Part shown: positions 39,585-49,258 of the stretch, piece after piece
Layout: each line of letters opens with the position of its first letter
How positions within the stretch are numbered: position 1 is the first letter of the stretch
Assembly: GCA_040219275.1 (NCBI GenBank)
Contig: JAVJSU010000081.1
Span: forward strand, 11,388 to 75,387
Direction: 5' to 3'
Origin: JAVJSU01 sp040219275
GTDB lineage: Bacteria > Chloroflexota > Anaerolineae > Aggregatilineales > Phototrophicaceae
DNA length: 64,000 nucleotides
Notes under the pieces: model-generated
Told to the model about the DNA's origin: nothing
Seen by the model: the letters and a program-made list of their open reading frames with translations, nothing else
Database searches by the model: none
Position numbers and translations under genes: made by a program

Positions 39585-42095
39585 CTATTGTGCAAGCGTC
39601 GGATCCACATTGGACACGCAATCATTCACCTGTTGTTGAAAAGTCGCCGTGTCTTGTGTGTTGATGGCGTTATAGCACGCTTGATAATCCAGCGTCAACA
39701 TTTGGGCAAGCGCGAGTTCAGTTTGAAGATCAGCGCCCTGTAGCACGTAATTATCAAAGGCGCGGTTAAGCCAGATCATCGGTAGTGCATCACCGAGTCC
39801 TGTGCCGAATGTACGCGGAAAGACGATGGCATCTTCACGGCGGGTAAAATCGGCGAAGGTTGTATAAACGTCTAGTGCGCGGGCATCCTGTGTGGCGACA
39901 TAGGCTTGATTTTCCAGCACAGCACGGCTGATAGGCATGACGTTAAAGGTTTGCGGTTGTTGCGCGATGTACGAAATCCAACGATAGCAGGCATCGCGAT
40001 AGGGTGTATCCCGATTGATAAACGCAGTCTGGATGTTATAAGACACGGGCGTATACATGCCCTGTGGATAAGTGACCAGATTGTATCCGCCTGTATCGCC
40101 GTCCGGACTTTGCAAAAACCGATAACTGAGCAGTCCGAGGCGATCTGTATGCAGAGGCACGGTGTTCGGGTCACCGGCGGGCGCGCCGCCCATTGTGACT
40201 TGCCCCAGTGGACGATAGCCGATGTCGCCATTTTTGCCGAGATCAAGCACCAACTGTATAGCGCCGATTGCATCAGGATCGGTGAAATTGATTGTAGGCG
40301 GGGTGGTGCGGTAATCAATCGGCAAGCCACCATACGCCGCCATCAACATCAGCCACGGGGTATTGCCCAATTCTATCGGTAACAATGTCGGATTTTCCGC
40401 TGAACTGAGCACGGCATCGAAGTCGTTGATCGACCATGTGACCGCTTGTGGTGTTAAGCCTAGATTGCTCAGAGTCGCTTCGTTGTACCACAGGACCGCC
40501 GGAGATAAACCGACAGGTAAGCCCCACGTTTGATTGTCCCGTTGAAGTTGCCCCAATGCGCCGCCGATAACTGCGTTCGGGTCGAAGTTCGGATCAACGT
40601 CCAGGAATGGATCAAGCGACAACACGAGACCGTTATCGACCAACAGATTGACCGGATTGCCGGGGCTGTAGAGACAATCGTTATTGCTCATTGTTTCTAG
40701 CGGATCGTTGCGGGCGTTGATGCTGATGTGGGCGACTTCAGGATCAATCGCTGTGAATGCATCGGCGAGGGCTTCCCAATCACTTTGATTTGGCATAGGA
40801 AAAATGGTCGTCAATACGCCAAAATTGAGCACGATTTCCCCGCTGTTGAGTGATGGAATGGCGTTGTTCTCTACGATAAATAGTTCATTTGCGCGGGCAT
40901 CGGCAATTTGTAGATCATTACGCACGGTGCTATCTGCTTGAATCAGGGCTTCTTCCGCGGAGATGCCTGTGTTGACCATCGCATCAAGCGCCTGTTCGAT
41001 GCCGTAGAAATAACGCCGTGCGCCAAAACCGAATGCGTTCGGCAGGGCGAGGTCTACGAGCGGTTGCAGGTCAGCGCGGATGTTATTTTCTCCGCTTTGC
41101 GCGGGAATTGGGCTGAATGATAGGGCGATAAATTCTGGATTGGTCGTGATATAGCGCACCAGTTGATAGGCTAAATCAGGGTATTGTGTGCCACCACTGA
41201 CGACATACCCCTCTATATCAACGCCTGCCGTATTATTAGGCAAGAGCGCCGCCATGCGATTCGTTTGCTGATTGAGACTTCCCATGTTGGTCACGCGAAA
41301 CGGAAATTGATCGGGATTGATGCCCTGTGGCTGACGTATAACATTTTCACGTTCCAAATCCGCCCAAATTTGCATCAAGCGGGCAAGCTCAGGATTGGTG
41401 TAATCCGGCACAGAAGGGAATGTTGTGGGATCGTCAAAGCCTGTGCCGAGTAATGCGCGGAAAAGGGTCGATTCTGATGATGTCCAGAAGCCGGGGACGG
41501 TCACTGTGCCGTTTGCGTCGCGTGTTGCAATGGCGCGGGCGGCGTTAGCGATGTCGTCGATTGTCCATGACGCATCTGGATAAGTCAGTCCGGCGGCATC
41601 AAAGGCGGCGGGGATATAGTCAAACATGAGTAGATCAGCGCGGGTGGGCAGTCCCCATAAGCCACCATCCCATTGGAACGCTTCCCAGATGGCGGGTGGG
41701 TAAGTATTGATCGCCAAAGATGCGTCACTATTGACGAGCGGTTCAAGGTTGAGTATATATCCGGCGCGGGTCATCACGCTGGAAAGTTGCCACGGGCTTA
41801 ACGGCAAAATATCTGCCTGTGAAGCGTAATTTGCAACCGCGTTCAGATGATCGTCTACGCCTGCATAGATGCTTGCCATAAATATTGAGTCGCCGGGGTC
41901 GATCATTTCTACGCGCACACCGGGGTTCTGCGCCTCGAAATCGTCAAATACGGTTGTGGCTAAGCGATCTTGATCGAAACTATCGACGGCGACGGTCAGG
42001 ATGATGTTCTCCTGTGCCTGCGTTGACAGCGAAAAGCTGAATCCGATGAGCAGGAGACTGACTACAAGTAGGCATCGTCCAAATTTGTGTAACAT
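39585..42095 (-). CDS. Double-module extracellular solute-binding protein (family 1-like)
   Basis: 836 residues. A signal peptide ends S-T-Q-A-Q, without a lipobox Cys. Residues about 30-390 form one ABC-type solute-binding fold (F-E-A-Q-N-P-G-V-R-V, G-G-L-W-G-L-P, Y-P-D-A-S-W-T-I-D-D, G-T-Q-Y-P-D-L-A-Y-Q-L). Residues about 420-830 form a second (W-E-A-L-A-D-A-F-T-A, N-Q-T-W-G-L-P-V, A-V-T-W-S-I-N-D-F, Y-R-D-A-C-Y-R-W-I). Sugar-binding proteins normally have one module of about 400 residues. It is a paralogue of the gene at 42308. No permease is adjacent; the ABC ATPases downstream are of another type. Secreted rather than anchored, ligand unknown. Confidence 0.82.
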   Translation of the reverse strand: MLHKFGRCLLVVSLLLIGFSFSLSTQAQENIILTVAVDSFDQDRLATTVFDDFEAQNPGVRVEMIDPGDSIFMASIYAGVDDHLNAVANYASQADILPLSPWQLSSVMTRAGYILNLEPLVNSDASLAINTYPPAIWEAFQWDGGLWGLPTRADLLMFDYIPAAFDAAGLTYPDASWTIDDIANAARAIATRDANGTVTVPGFWTSSESTLFRALLGTGFDDPTTFPSVPDYTNPELARLMQIWADLERENVIRQPQGINPDQFPFRVTNMGSLNQQTNRMAALLPNNTAGVDIEGYVVSGGTQYPDLAYQLVRYITTNPEFIALSFSPIPAQSGENNIRADLQPLVDLALPNAFGFGARRYFYGIEQALDAMVNTGISAEEALIQADSTVRNDLQIADARANELFIVENNAIPSLNSGEIVLNFGVLTTIFPMPNQSDWEALADAFTAIDPEVAHISINARNDPLETMSNNDCLYSPGNPVNLLVDNGLVLSLDPFLDVDPNFDPNAVIGGALGQLQRDNQTWGLPVGLSPAVLWYNEATLSNLGLTPQAVTWSINDFDAVLSSAENPTLLPIELGNTPWLMLMAAYGGLPIDYRTTPPTINFTDPDAIGAIQLVLDLGKNGDIGYRPLGQVTMGGAPAGDPNTVPLHTDRLGLLSYRFLQSPDGDTGGYNLVTYPQGMYTPVSYNIQTAFINRDTPYRDACYRWISYIAQQPQTFNVMPISRAVLENQAYVATQDARALDVYTTFADFTRREDAIVFPRTFGTGLGDALPMIWLNRAFDNYVLQGADLQTELALAQMLTLDYQACYNAINTQDTATFQQQVNDCVSNVDPTLAQ

Positions 42096-42159
42096 GAATA
42101 CAATTTTCTTTCGTCTATCTTATTTCTTTGGTGCTTTCTCAGCATGATTTGTGCTAAGT

Positions 42160-42176
42160 TAGCGCAATAGGCGCTA
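42160..42176 (-). promoter_or_regulatory. Short inverted repeat in the SBP promoter region
   Basis: TAGCGC and GCGCTA surround a 5-base spacer, 65 bp upstream of the gene starting at 42095. Possible operator; short arms. Confidence 0.25.
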
Positions 42177-42243
42177 TAGTCCTATTCGTTATAATGTATT
42201 CAAATGTCACAAATACTCAATCCAGTTTATCAGTTGGCGTTGA

Positions 42244-42282
42244 ATATCGAGGCGGAGACTGATGTTATTTCCGCCCCGATAT
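42244..42282 (-). terminator. Hairpin after the second double solute-binding protein gene
   Basis: ATATCGAGGCGGA and TCCGCCCCGATAT form a 13-bp stem with one mismatch and a 13-base loop, 26 bp past the stop at 42308. No T-run on the minus strand. Confidence 0.5.
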
Positions 42283-42307
42283 GCGTTATTTTTACTCTGC
42301 ACAGATG

Positions 42308-44998
42308 CTAACTGCCGAGAAATTCTGCGGATGACGGATCAACCTGTAACGCGCAATCAGTGAATTGCTGGAAGTAGGCTTGCGGATCATCGACTTCTGC
42401 TGGATTAAACGCCGGAATATCCGCGACGCAGTCTTGATATGCACGGGTGAAGGTCTCGGCTTCTGCCAATGCGCTTTCCAGATCGGTGATTTCGTCAGCG
42501 ACATAGCCATCAAACACACGGTCAAGCCAGTGATTGAGAGTGATTGTGCTAAAGCTCCCTCCGGATGCGCCCGGTAAGATGATGGTGTTGGGCTGTGCGA
42601 GGATATCCGCGATGCGCTGATAAAAGGCGATCAACTCAGGGTTTTGTGCGCTCTCTAGTTCTGGGTTGTCTATTTGTGAACGGCGGGCAGGCATGGCGCT
42701 GAATAATTCCGGCGATTGTGAAATCTGCTTGAGGAAACGGTAGCACGCTTCGGTGTTCGGGCTATTTGCGCTGATGTACCCCACGCCCATGTTGTAGGTC
42801 ACGGCGTTGAATTGTGAGCCTGTCGGATAGGTGGTTAATCGGTCTGGATTTTCCGGTAATTGTGGACTGTCATCGTCACCGTCGGTATTAATCAGAAAGA
42901 TGCCACCCCCGCCACCAAATCCGAAGCCGTTGAGGGTTTCGCCATAGACGGCATCCGTGTTTTCGTCCCCAAGCGAGATGCTAAATTCGTTACCGCCTGC
43001 CGTGACTAGCTGGCTGTATTCGATAAGTTCCTCGCGTGCCAGATCAAGCACTTCACGGATGGCATTAACCGTCGCCGGATCAGTGAAGTTAAAGGTTGGG
43101 GGGCTGGTGCGATTATCAATCGGCAAGCCACCATAAGCGGCGATCAAGTTGAGTAAATAGCTATCCCCACCCAAAATAGGCGCGGCGAAAGGGGCATTTT
43201 CAAGATCAAGGTTGCGTTCGAGTAAGCGCAGGGCTTCTTCAAATTCGGCGACTGTCCAGCCGTTTTCCGGTGCAATCACTCCTGCCTGTGTGAACAGATC
43301 AGGGTTATAACGCAACACTTGCGGCTCGATGGTGATCGGTAAGCCCCAGATTTGATTGTTGACGCGTACCTGTTCTAATGCGCCACTGATGAGATCATTC
43401 GGATCGAAATTGGCATCTGCTGAGAGCAGAGGGTCAAGGTTGCGTAGGAGGCTCAAATCTGCGCCGGGAATGAGGTTGCTGGGTGTATAGAAACAGTCGT
43501 ATTGTTCGCTGAGGGAGTCTAATCCGCCGGGAAAGGTGGTTTCCAGATTGAGGATGCCCACTTCGGGATCATTCGCAGAGAAGGTTTCCGCCATTGTCTG
43601 CCACTGTTCCTCGTTCGGGAACGGAGAGATGAAGCCCGTTACGGCAACATTCAGCGCAATTTCGCCAGCCGCCAGAACCGCTTCCGGCGCGGGGGAATCG
43701 ACGAAAATGGGTGTGTTTCCACGCTCATCAGCAAGGGCCAAGTTCGCTAACACGGTGTTTTCCGCCTGTTGCAATGCGCTGAGTGCGTCCAGCCCGTTTT
43801 CGGTCATGGCGCTGAAAGCTTCTTCAATGGCTTCTGTGAAGAGCATCTGGCTTAATGGGAGTGCGTCCTCAATAGCGGTGAGGGTGAAGGCTTCTAATTC
43901 AGGATTGTCGCCTGCCCCGGCAAAGCTAAAGGTCACGCCACCACTGCTGATTTCGCTATCTTCGGTGCTATCCAGCGCATAGCGTGCCGGTGTGCTGGCG
44001 AAAAATGTATTGACTGCGTTGCGATTGTTGCTCAGGAATTTAATCAGTTCATAGGCAATTTCAGGATGTTGTGTGCCACTACTAATCGCATAGCCTGTAA
44101 CAGCCATGCCCACATGACCACCCGGTAAAAGTGCCGGTTCGCGGGTTGTGCCATCGTTGCTGAAGCCTGTTGCTAAGAATGCCCCGCCCAACGCCAGCGG
44201 AATGTTGACCTCGCTCAGGTCGCCAACCTGCGGATTGAGCAATCCATCCGCCTGTAATGCCGCCCAGACATCGAGAATTTCTGCGATGCGCGGATCACTA
44301 AAATCCGGTGTGGATGGAATCGTCGTAGTGTCGTTCAGCCCATTGCCCAGCAAACTGATGAGCAGGGTAGTCAGCGCGTTGTCGTTAAAGCCCGTATTAA
44401 TGAAGCCGGGGGTGTCTATATCGCCATCAGCATCATAGGTTGTGAGGGCGCGGATGGCATTGGTGAGATCGGTGATTGTCCAGCTTGCATCGGGATAGGT
44501 GAGTCCGGCTTCGTCAAAGGCTTGCGGATCATAAAACAGCGTGCTGATTCCGCCGGAAACTGGCAACGCCCACATGCCCCCATCCCAGCGGAAAGAGTCC
44601 CATAGGCTTTGACGGAAATCTGCGCTGTTGATGTCCGCGTCACTGCTGATGATGGGCGCAAGATCAAGCAGATAACCGGCACGGGTCGCATAATTGTTGA
44701 GGTCGTTATTTACGGGCAGAATATCGGCAGAGGTCGCATATTCGGCGAAATCGTCAAGGTAACTTTCAATATCGTTGAAGGTCGGCGTGGGAGCGTTGAT
44801 GCCGTTATACGGTTCGATGACCACGCGCACGCCGGGGTGTTCGGCTTCAAATTGGTCGAGCAAGTCACGAAAGAGGTCTTCAGTAAATGCGCTCGCCCGT
44901 ATCGTAAGGGCAATATCATCATCCTGTGCGATGATGGGTGAAATTGCCAGTGCAGACAGCATCAACACGATTAATAAACCAAGTCGTTTTAACATCAA
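42308..44998 (-). CDS. Double-module extracellular solute-binding protein (family 1-like)
   Basis: 896 residues. Signal peptide ending I-I-A-Q, then D-D-D. Two solute-binding modules are visible. In the first: F-E-A-E-H-P-G-V-R-V, G-G-M-W-A-L-P-V, Y-P-D-A-S-W-T-I-T-D-L and G-T-Q-H-P-E-I-A-Y-E-L-I-K. In the second, from about 455: W-Q-T-M-A-E-T-F, N-Q-I-W-G-L-P-I, N-G-W-T-V-A-E-F and T-E-A-C-Y-R-F-L-K. It has the same order and linkers as the gene downstream (39585), so the fusion predates the duplication of the pair. A GGGAG ribosome binding site precedes the ATG. No transport permease nearby. A sensing or scavenging role is inference. Confidence 0.82.
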   Translation of the reverse strand: MMLKRLGLLIVLMLSALAISPIIAQDDDIALTIRASAFTEDLFRDLLDQFEAEHPGVRVVIEPYNGINAPTPTFNDIESYLDDFAEYATSADILPVNNDLNNYATRAGYLLDLAPIISSDADINSADFRQSLWDSFRWDGGMWALPVSGGISTLFYDPQAFDEAGLTYPDASWTITDLTNAIRALTTYDADGDIDTPGFINTGFNDNALTTLLISLLGNGLNDTTTIPSTPDFSDPRIAEILDVWAALQADGLLNPQVGDLSEVNIPLALGGAFLATGFSNDGTTREPALLPGGHVGMAVTGYAISSGTQHPEIAYELIKFLSNNRNAVNTFFASTPARYALDSTEDSEISSGGVTFSFAGAGDNPELEAFTLTAIEDALPLSQMLFTEAIEEAFSAMTENGLDALSALQQAENTVLANLALADERGNTPIFVDSPAPEAVLAAGEIALNVAVTGFISPFPNEEQWQTMAETFSANDPEVGILNLETTFPGGLDSLSEQYDCFYTPSNLIPGADLSLLRNLDPLLSADANFDPNDLISGALEQVRVNNQIWGLPITIEPQVLRYNPDLFTQAGVIAPENGWTVAEFEEALRLLERNLDLENAPFAAPILGGDSYLLNLIAAYGGLPIDNRTSPPTFNFTDPATVNAIREVLDLAREELIEYSQLVTAGGNEFSISLGDENTDAVYGETLNGFGFGGGGGIFLINTDGDDDSPQLPENPDRLTTYPTGSQFNAVTYNMGVGYISANSPNTEACYRFLKQISQSPELFSAMPARRSQIDNPELESAQNPELIAFYQRIADILAQPNTIILPGASGGSFSTITLNHWLDRVFDGYVADEITDLESALAEAETFTRAYQDCVADIPAFNPAEVDDPQAYFQQFTDCALQVDPSSAEFLGS

Positions 44999-45083
44999 TA
45001 AGTCTCCCTCTTAGATAAATTTGAGTACGAGATCATTATTGTTTAAGACGATTGCGGGCAGATTGCGCGTCGATTACGCCTTC

Positions 45084-46847
45084 TTAACGTTGCGTGGCGT
45101 GTTCGTAACCGGGCGTAACCACGATATTAGGGCGGGGCTGATTGGCGATGTGTTTTTGCTTATACGTTGGTAAGGTGACGATCATCGCTGTGCCGTTTTT
45201 ATCGCTGATGGCTTGTACCGTTCCCTCATGTGCGTCTGTAATCGCCTTCACGATTGCGAGACCTAAGCCACTTCCGGGGTAGGTGTTGGTGTTGCGTCCG
45301 CGCTTAAAACGGCTAAAGAGATGCGGTAAATCTTCCGGTGGAATACCGATGCCGGTGTCTTTTACGGTGATCGTCAAATGATCGGGGGTTTCTTCAAGCG
45401 CGACAAATACGGTGCCGTTTTCGGCGGTGAACTTGATGGCATTATCCAGCAAATTGGAGAGCATCCGGCGCAATTGCTCGAAGTTACCGCGAATCATCGT
45501 GACATGCGCCGGAAGATCAAGCACATAATCAATATCGGCTTGTTCCGCCCATGACGCATACGTGATGCTGATGTCATTAATCAACGTGAGCATATTGACT
45601 TCTTGATGCGGTTTTTGCTCGGTGGTGCCTTCAATGCTGGATAGGGCGAGTAGATCATCCGCCAGACCTTCTAAACGCTCTAATTGTTGCAGGGCGCGGG
45701 CGTTAATCGTGTCGCCGTGCGCTTCCTGATTTAGCTCAAGGTTGGTGCGTAGGGCGGTCAGTGGTGTGTGTAGTTCATGGGCGGCATCCGCGACAAAGCG
45801 CCGGAGCGTCACCACCGTTGTTTCGATGCGCGTTGCCATTTCGTTAAAAGAAACGGCTAATGTGCCGAGTTCATCGCGCCGATTGACATCCGCACGGGCA
45901 GAAAGATCACCCTCGGTCATGCGGGACGTTGCTTCAGTGAGCGTCAGAATTGGCTTGGCGATGCGCCTGCTCATCCACCAGCCCGCGCCCGCCGCTGATA
46001 AAATGGCGATACTCCCCGCGAGTACCCAGCCCTTAGCGACACTATCAATGATGTTATCGCCGATGGAGGGTCCTTCGCTGATTTCCAGCCGACCCAACAA
46101 ACTACGGTCTGTTCTATCATAAATGATGGCGGTTGCGTGCTGGTTGGAGCGTCCGTTATTTTCGTTCTGATTTCCCGCGATTGCACCTTCGCTGACCTGA
46201 AAGCCAAAAAATGGTGTGTAATCTACGGCGATAAATAGCGGGTCCTCGTTTGGTGGTGGTAAAAGGTTTCCGTTATATGCGCCGGGTTCGGCGGTGGGGC
46301 GGGAGAAAAGGCGTACCGAACCACTTTCTCCGGTTTGATCGACGCGATACGAATCCACCGGAATGCCTGCACTCGCGGGATTGACGATGATGGCATTCGA
46401 GAGATCATTCAGCAATTCCTCAACGATAAATGTGCCATCGGAAAGTGGGCGGGCAAGGGTGATGGTTGTCCAGTTTGCTCCGTTATTGGTCGGTAATCCA
46501 TTCTCGTCAAACGATTGGTAATTGGAGATTTCAAGATAGGTTTCTGCTGGAGAGCCTGAATCTGCGATGGGGTCTCCCGTAGGATCGGTGACAATGACCC
46601 GCGCATCGGAGAGGAAGGATAAACTCCGCACCTGATTGTTGAGGGATTCGCTATCCACACCACTCATGAGCATATCCGCGACCAGACCACTAAACGAATC
46701 TGCCTGTCCCTGTAGGTTGCGTTGTTCCAGACTGTTGTAATAACCATCGAGTACAGTGAGCAAAACCACGCCGAGGCACAGGGTCGCCAGAAAGGCAATG
46801 GCGGCATAACTTAACGATAATTGCCAGCGAATTGAACGCAATTGCAT
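45084..46847 (-). CDS. Two-component sensor histidine kinase
   Basis: 587 residues. TM1 at about 11-33, an extracytoplasmic sensor region 34-270 without a recognised fold, TM2 at 272-292, a HAMP domain 293-345, and HisKA with A-A-H-E-L-H-T-P-L (phosphoacceptor H357). The HATPase domain has N-box N-L-L-D-N-A (465-470), D-T-G-I-G (497-501), F-x-R-F and G-S-G-L-G-L (525-530). The enzyme autophosphorylates and passes the phosphate to a response regulator, most likely the divergent OmpR-type protein at 47033. The signal is unknown; the neighbouring solute-binding proteins on the same strand hint at a nutrient cue, but this is weak. Confidence 0.95.
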   Translation of the reverse strand: MQLRSIRWQLSLSYAAIAFLATLCLGVVLLTVLDGYYNSLEQRNLQGQADSFSGLVADMLMSGVDSESLNNQVRSLSFLSDARVIVTDPTGDPIADSGSPAETYLEISNYQSFDENGLPTNNGANWTTITLARPLSDGTFIVEELLNDLSNAIIVNPASAGIPVDSYRVDQTGESGSVRLFSRPTAEPGAYNGNLLPPPNEDPLFIAVDYTPFFGFQVSEGAIAGNQNENNGRSNQHATAIIYDRTDRSLLGRLEISEGPSIGDNIIDSVAKGWVLAGSIAILSAAGAGWWMSRRIAKPILTLTEATSRMTEGDLSARADVNRRDELGTLAVSFNEMATRIETTVVTLRRFVADAAHELHTPLTALRTNLELNQEAHGDTINARALQQLERLEGLADDLLALSSIEGTTEQKPHQEVNMLTLINDISITYASWAEQADIDYVLDLPAHVTMIRGNFEQLRRMLSNLLDNAIKFTAENGTVFVALEETPDHLTITVKDTGIGIPPEDLPHLFSRFKRGRNTNTYPGSGLGLAIVKAITDAHEGTVQAISDKNGTAMIVTLPTYKQKHIANQPRPNIVVTPGYEHATQR

Positions 46848-46922
46848 CAGGTTTTTACTCCATCACTCACCCGTTTGTTGCATCTTGTTGTTTATCGTAC
46901 TGTGAACGCACCTGCCTGTCAC

Positions 46923-46958
46923 GTCTGGATTACGACACTGTAATCCGTTTTTACAGAC
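46923..46958. promoter_or_regulatory. Nested inverted repeats between kinase and regulator genes
   Basis: GGATTAC (46927-46933) and GTAATCC (46940-46946) are perfect arms around 6 bases. An outer pair GTCTG (46923-46927) and CAGAC (46954-46958) encloses them. The site sits in the divergent intergenic region and could be the binding site for autoregulation. A possible regulator promoter, TTTACA (46950) with GATACT (46975), overlaps its right side. Confidence 0.4.
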
Positions 46959-47032
46959 TCCGCGAATAGTTTCTGATACTCTATACTTGAGATGAATCAT
47001 ATCAGAAAAACGAATTGATCGACGAAATACTC

Positions 47033-47740
47033 ATGAATCAGCAAACCCGAATCTTGATGATTGAAGATGATCCCGCCGTTGCTAGTAGCCTGAGGGAAGG
47101 GCTGGAGCGCGAAGGCTATGAAGTCATCTGGAAAGCCACAGGTGAAGATGGCATCAGCGCGGCGCGTGATGTGAACCCGCATCTGATTATCCTTGATATT
47201 CGCCTGCCGGATGGTTCTGGTTTTGATTATTGCCGTCAGATGCGCCAGATGCGGTTGCGCCAGCCGATTATTATGCTGACCGCCAGCCGTGATGAAATTG
47301 ACAAGGTTCTTGGTTTGGAAATGGGCGCGGATGATTATGTCACCAAGCCCTTTAGCTTACAGGAATTGCGCTCACGGATTCGGGCGATGTTGCGCCGTGC
47401 TTATGGGGAGCTATCTATCGCCGATAGCGACACGTTGTATGCGGCTGATCTGGTGATTGATAAGTCTCGCGGACAGGTTTGGCGGGGCAAAAATTTGCTC
47501 AACCTCACGCCGACAGAATTCCGTCTGCTGGTGTTATTGGCGCAGAATCCGGGGCAGGCGCTGAGTCGGCGTAAAATTCTGGATGCGGTCTGGGGATATA
47601 CGGCAGATATTGAAAGCGAGCGCACCGTCAATGTGCATGTGCGCCGCCTGCGCGAGAAAATCGAGCCTGATCCCAGCCGCCCGACATTGATTCAGACGAT
47701 GCCGGGGATTGGCTATCGCTTTAATGCAGAGTTGAATTAG
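47033..47740 (+). CDS. OmpR/PhoB-family response regulator
   Basis: 235 residues. Receiver domain: acidic pocket E-D-D (11-13), phosphoacceptor D55 in I-I-L-D-I-R-L-P-D-G, T83 and K105 in V-T-K-P-F. The C-terminal winged helix has L-T-P-T-E-F-R-L-L, S-R-R-K-I-L-D-A-V-W and R-T-V-N-V-H-V-R-R-L-R-E-K-I, as in PhoB/OmpR. I chose the ATG at 47033 because residue numbering then fits the family; an upstream TTG at 47015 adds six residues. The ribosome binding site is poor for both. Divergent from its probable kinase at 45084-46847. Confidence 0.95.
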   Translation: MNQQTRILMIEDDPAVASSLREGLEREGYEVIWKATGEDGISAARDVNPHLIILDIRLPDGSGFDYCRQMRQMRLRQPIIMLTASRDEIDKVLGLEMGADDYVTKPFSLQELRSRIRAMLRRAYGELSIADSDTLYAADLVIDKSRGQVWRGKNLLNLTPTEFRLLVLLAQNPGQALSRRKILDAVWGYTADIESERTVNVHVRRLREKIEPDPSRPTLIQTMPGIGYRFNAELN

Positions 47741-47802
47741 AGCAATGAGTGAAAAGATAAAAGATAGTAGACGATAGATGTTAGACAAAAGAAATTACTG
47801 TA

Positions 47803-47827
47803 GGGTGCGATCTGTCAGGTCGCCCTG
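47803..47827 (+). repeat. Imperfect inverted repeat downstream of the response regulator
   Basis: AGGGTGCGA (47803-47811) and TCGCCCT (47821-47827) pair apart from one bulged T, 62 bp past the regulator stop. No T-run. It may be a weak terminator or a dispersed intergenic repeat. Confidence 0.3.
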
Positions 47828-47938
47828 TACCTAGTTTTACATAAATTTCATCCCTGTTCACCAATTGGAATCATGCGTTTTGGGTTGAATGGGGCATAAT
47901 CATGGGCAAAAAGCTGATGTATTGGAGTGTATTCGCCC

Positions 47939-49225
47939 ATGACCAAAGTTTACGCCTCACCGGAGTCCTATCGTAGTAAAATTTTGCCCCTCAAACAGCA
48001 AGCCGATATTCGCAACGCATGGCTAAAACAGCGCCTTGATGAAGTCATCCCGGAAATTATGTCACGGGAAGGCTTCGATATGTGGTTGGTCATCGCGCAG
48101 GAATATAATGAAGACCCTGTGATTATGACCTTGCTCCCCGCACCACAGATGTCTGCCCGTCGCCGCACGATTCTGGTTTTTGCGCGAAATGCGGATAACA
48201 CGGTGGATCGTTTTACGCTAAGTCGTTATGGAATGCCCGGATTCTACGAACATGGCTGGAATCCTGACGAAGAAGCGCAATACGCCTGTCTGAAACGCCT
48301 CATCACCGAACGCAACCCGCAAAAAATCGGCATTAACACGTCTGAAACCTTCGCCTTTGGTGACGGTTTATCCCATCAAGAATATGTAAATCTGGCGGAA
48401 GCACTTGGCGATGAGTTGATGTCCCGTACGCAAAGCGCGGAACGCTTGTGTGTGGGCTGGCTGGAACGTCGCATCACGCCTGAAATTGATGCCTATGGCG
48501 GGATTGTCGAGATTGGACACGCCATTATCGCGGAAGCCTTTTCTTCGCGGGTAATTCAGCCCGGAATCACGACCACTGAAGACGTGGTGTGGTGGATGCG
48601 CCAGAAAATGCACGACATGGGCTTGCAGGCATGGTTCCAGCCGGATGTGAATATTCAAGCACAGGGCGATCCCTTCGATGAACTCGGCGACTCTCAAGAA
48701 CGTCGCACAATTATTTTGCCGGGGGATTTGCTGTGGTGCGATATGGGATTCTATTATCTCGGTCTGGCGACGGATCAACAGCAACATGCGTATGTGCTCA
48801 AACGCGGTGAGAACGATGCACCGGAAGGTATTAAGGCGGCGCTCACCGCTGGCAATCGCTTGCAAGATATTCACTTTGAGGAAATGCATATCGGTAGAAC
48901 AGGCAATGATGTTCTGGCTCGTGTGCTCAAGCGTGCCATCGACGAAGGGCTGAATCCTACTGTGTATAGCCATCCGCTTGGCTATCACGGTCACGCCGCC
49001 GGACCGACAATTGGCTTGTGGGATCAACAGGGCGGTGTGGCGGGGCAGGGTGATTATCCACTGTTTGATAACACCTGCTACTCGATTGAACTCAATATCA
49101 AAATGCCCATCCCTGAATGGAACGGGCAAATTATACGGATAATGCTGGAAGAAGATGCTCTACTTAGCGATGGCGTGATTCAGTGGTTGGATGGACGACA
49201 AACCGCATTGCACTTAATCACCTGA
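47939..49225 (+). CDS. M24-family metallopeptidase (Xaa-Pro aminopeptidase-like)
   Basis: 428 residues. An N-terminal creatinase-like domain (I-R-N-A-W-L-K, G-F-D-M-W-L-V-I-A-Q-E-Y-N-E-D-P) precedes the pita-bread domain. The five metal ligands appear to be present: D in W-C-D-M-G, D in L-A-T-D-Q, H in L-G-Y-H-G-H-A-A-G-P, E in Y-S-I-E-L-N and E in M-L-E-E-D-A. The enzyme probably releases N-terminal residues from proline-containing peptides, or is a related creatinase-fold hydrolase; the second metal motif (L-A-T-D-Q-Q) is unusual. The ATG at 47939 is preceded by TTGGAG; a GTG at 47927 is less likely. Confidence 0.88.
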   Translation: MTKVYASPESYRSKILPLKQQADIRNAWLKQRLDEVIPEIMSREGFDMWLVIAQEYNEDPVIMTLLPAPQMSARRRTILVFARNADNTVDRFTLSRYGMPGFYEHGWNPDEEAQYACLKRLITERNPQKIGINTSETFAFGDGLSHQEYVNLAEALGDELMSRTQSAERLCVGWLERRITPEIDAYGGIVEIGHAIIAEAFSSRVIQPGITTTEDVVWWMRQKMHDMGLQAWFQPDVNIQAQGDPFDELGDSQERRTIILPGDLLWCDMGFYYLGLATDQQQHAYVLKRGENDAPEGIKAALTAGNRLQDIHFEEMHIGRTGNDVLARVLKRAIDEGLNPTVYSHPLGYHGHAAGPTIGLWDQQGGVAGQGDYPLFDNTCYSIELNIKMPIPEWNGQIIRIMLEEDALLSDGVIQWLDGRQTALHLIT

Positions 49226-49258
49226 ATTCTGTTTAAGTTGACCATTCGTGAAAAATAG

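Noticed and set aside
42308..44998. Complete sugar ABC importer locus
   Set aside because: No MalF/MalG-type permease is present; the nearby ATPases are MacB/LolD-like, an unrelated class.
48368..49129. Minus-strand open frame of 253 codons inside the M24 peptidase
   Set aside because: The plus strand encodes all metal ligands of the peptidase; the antisense product shows nothing recognisable.
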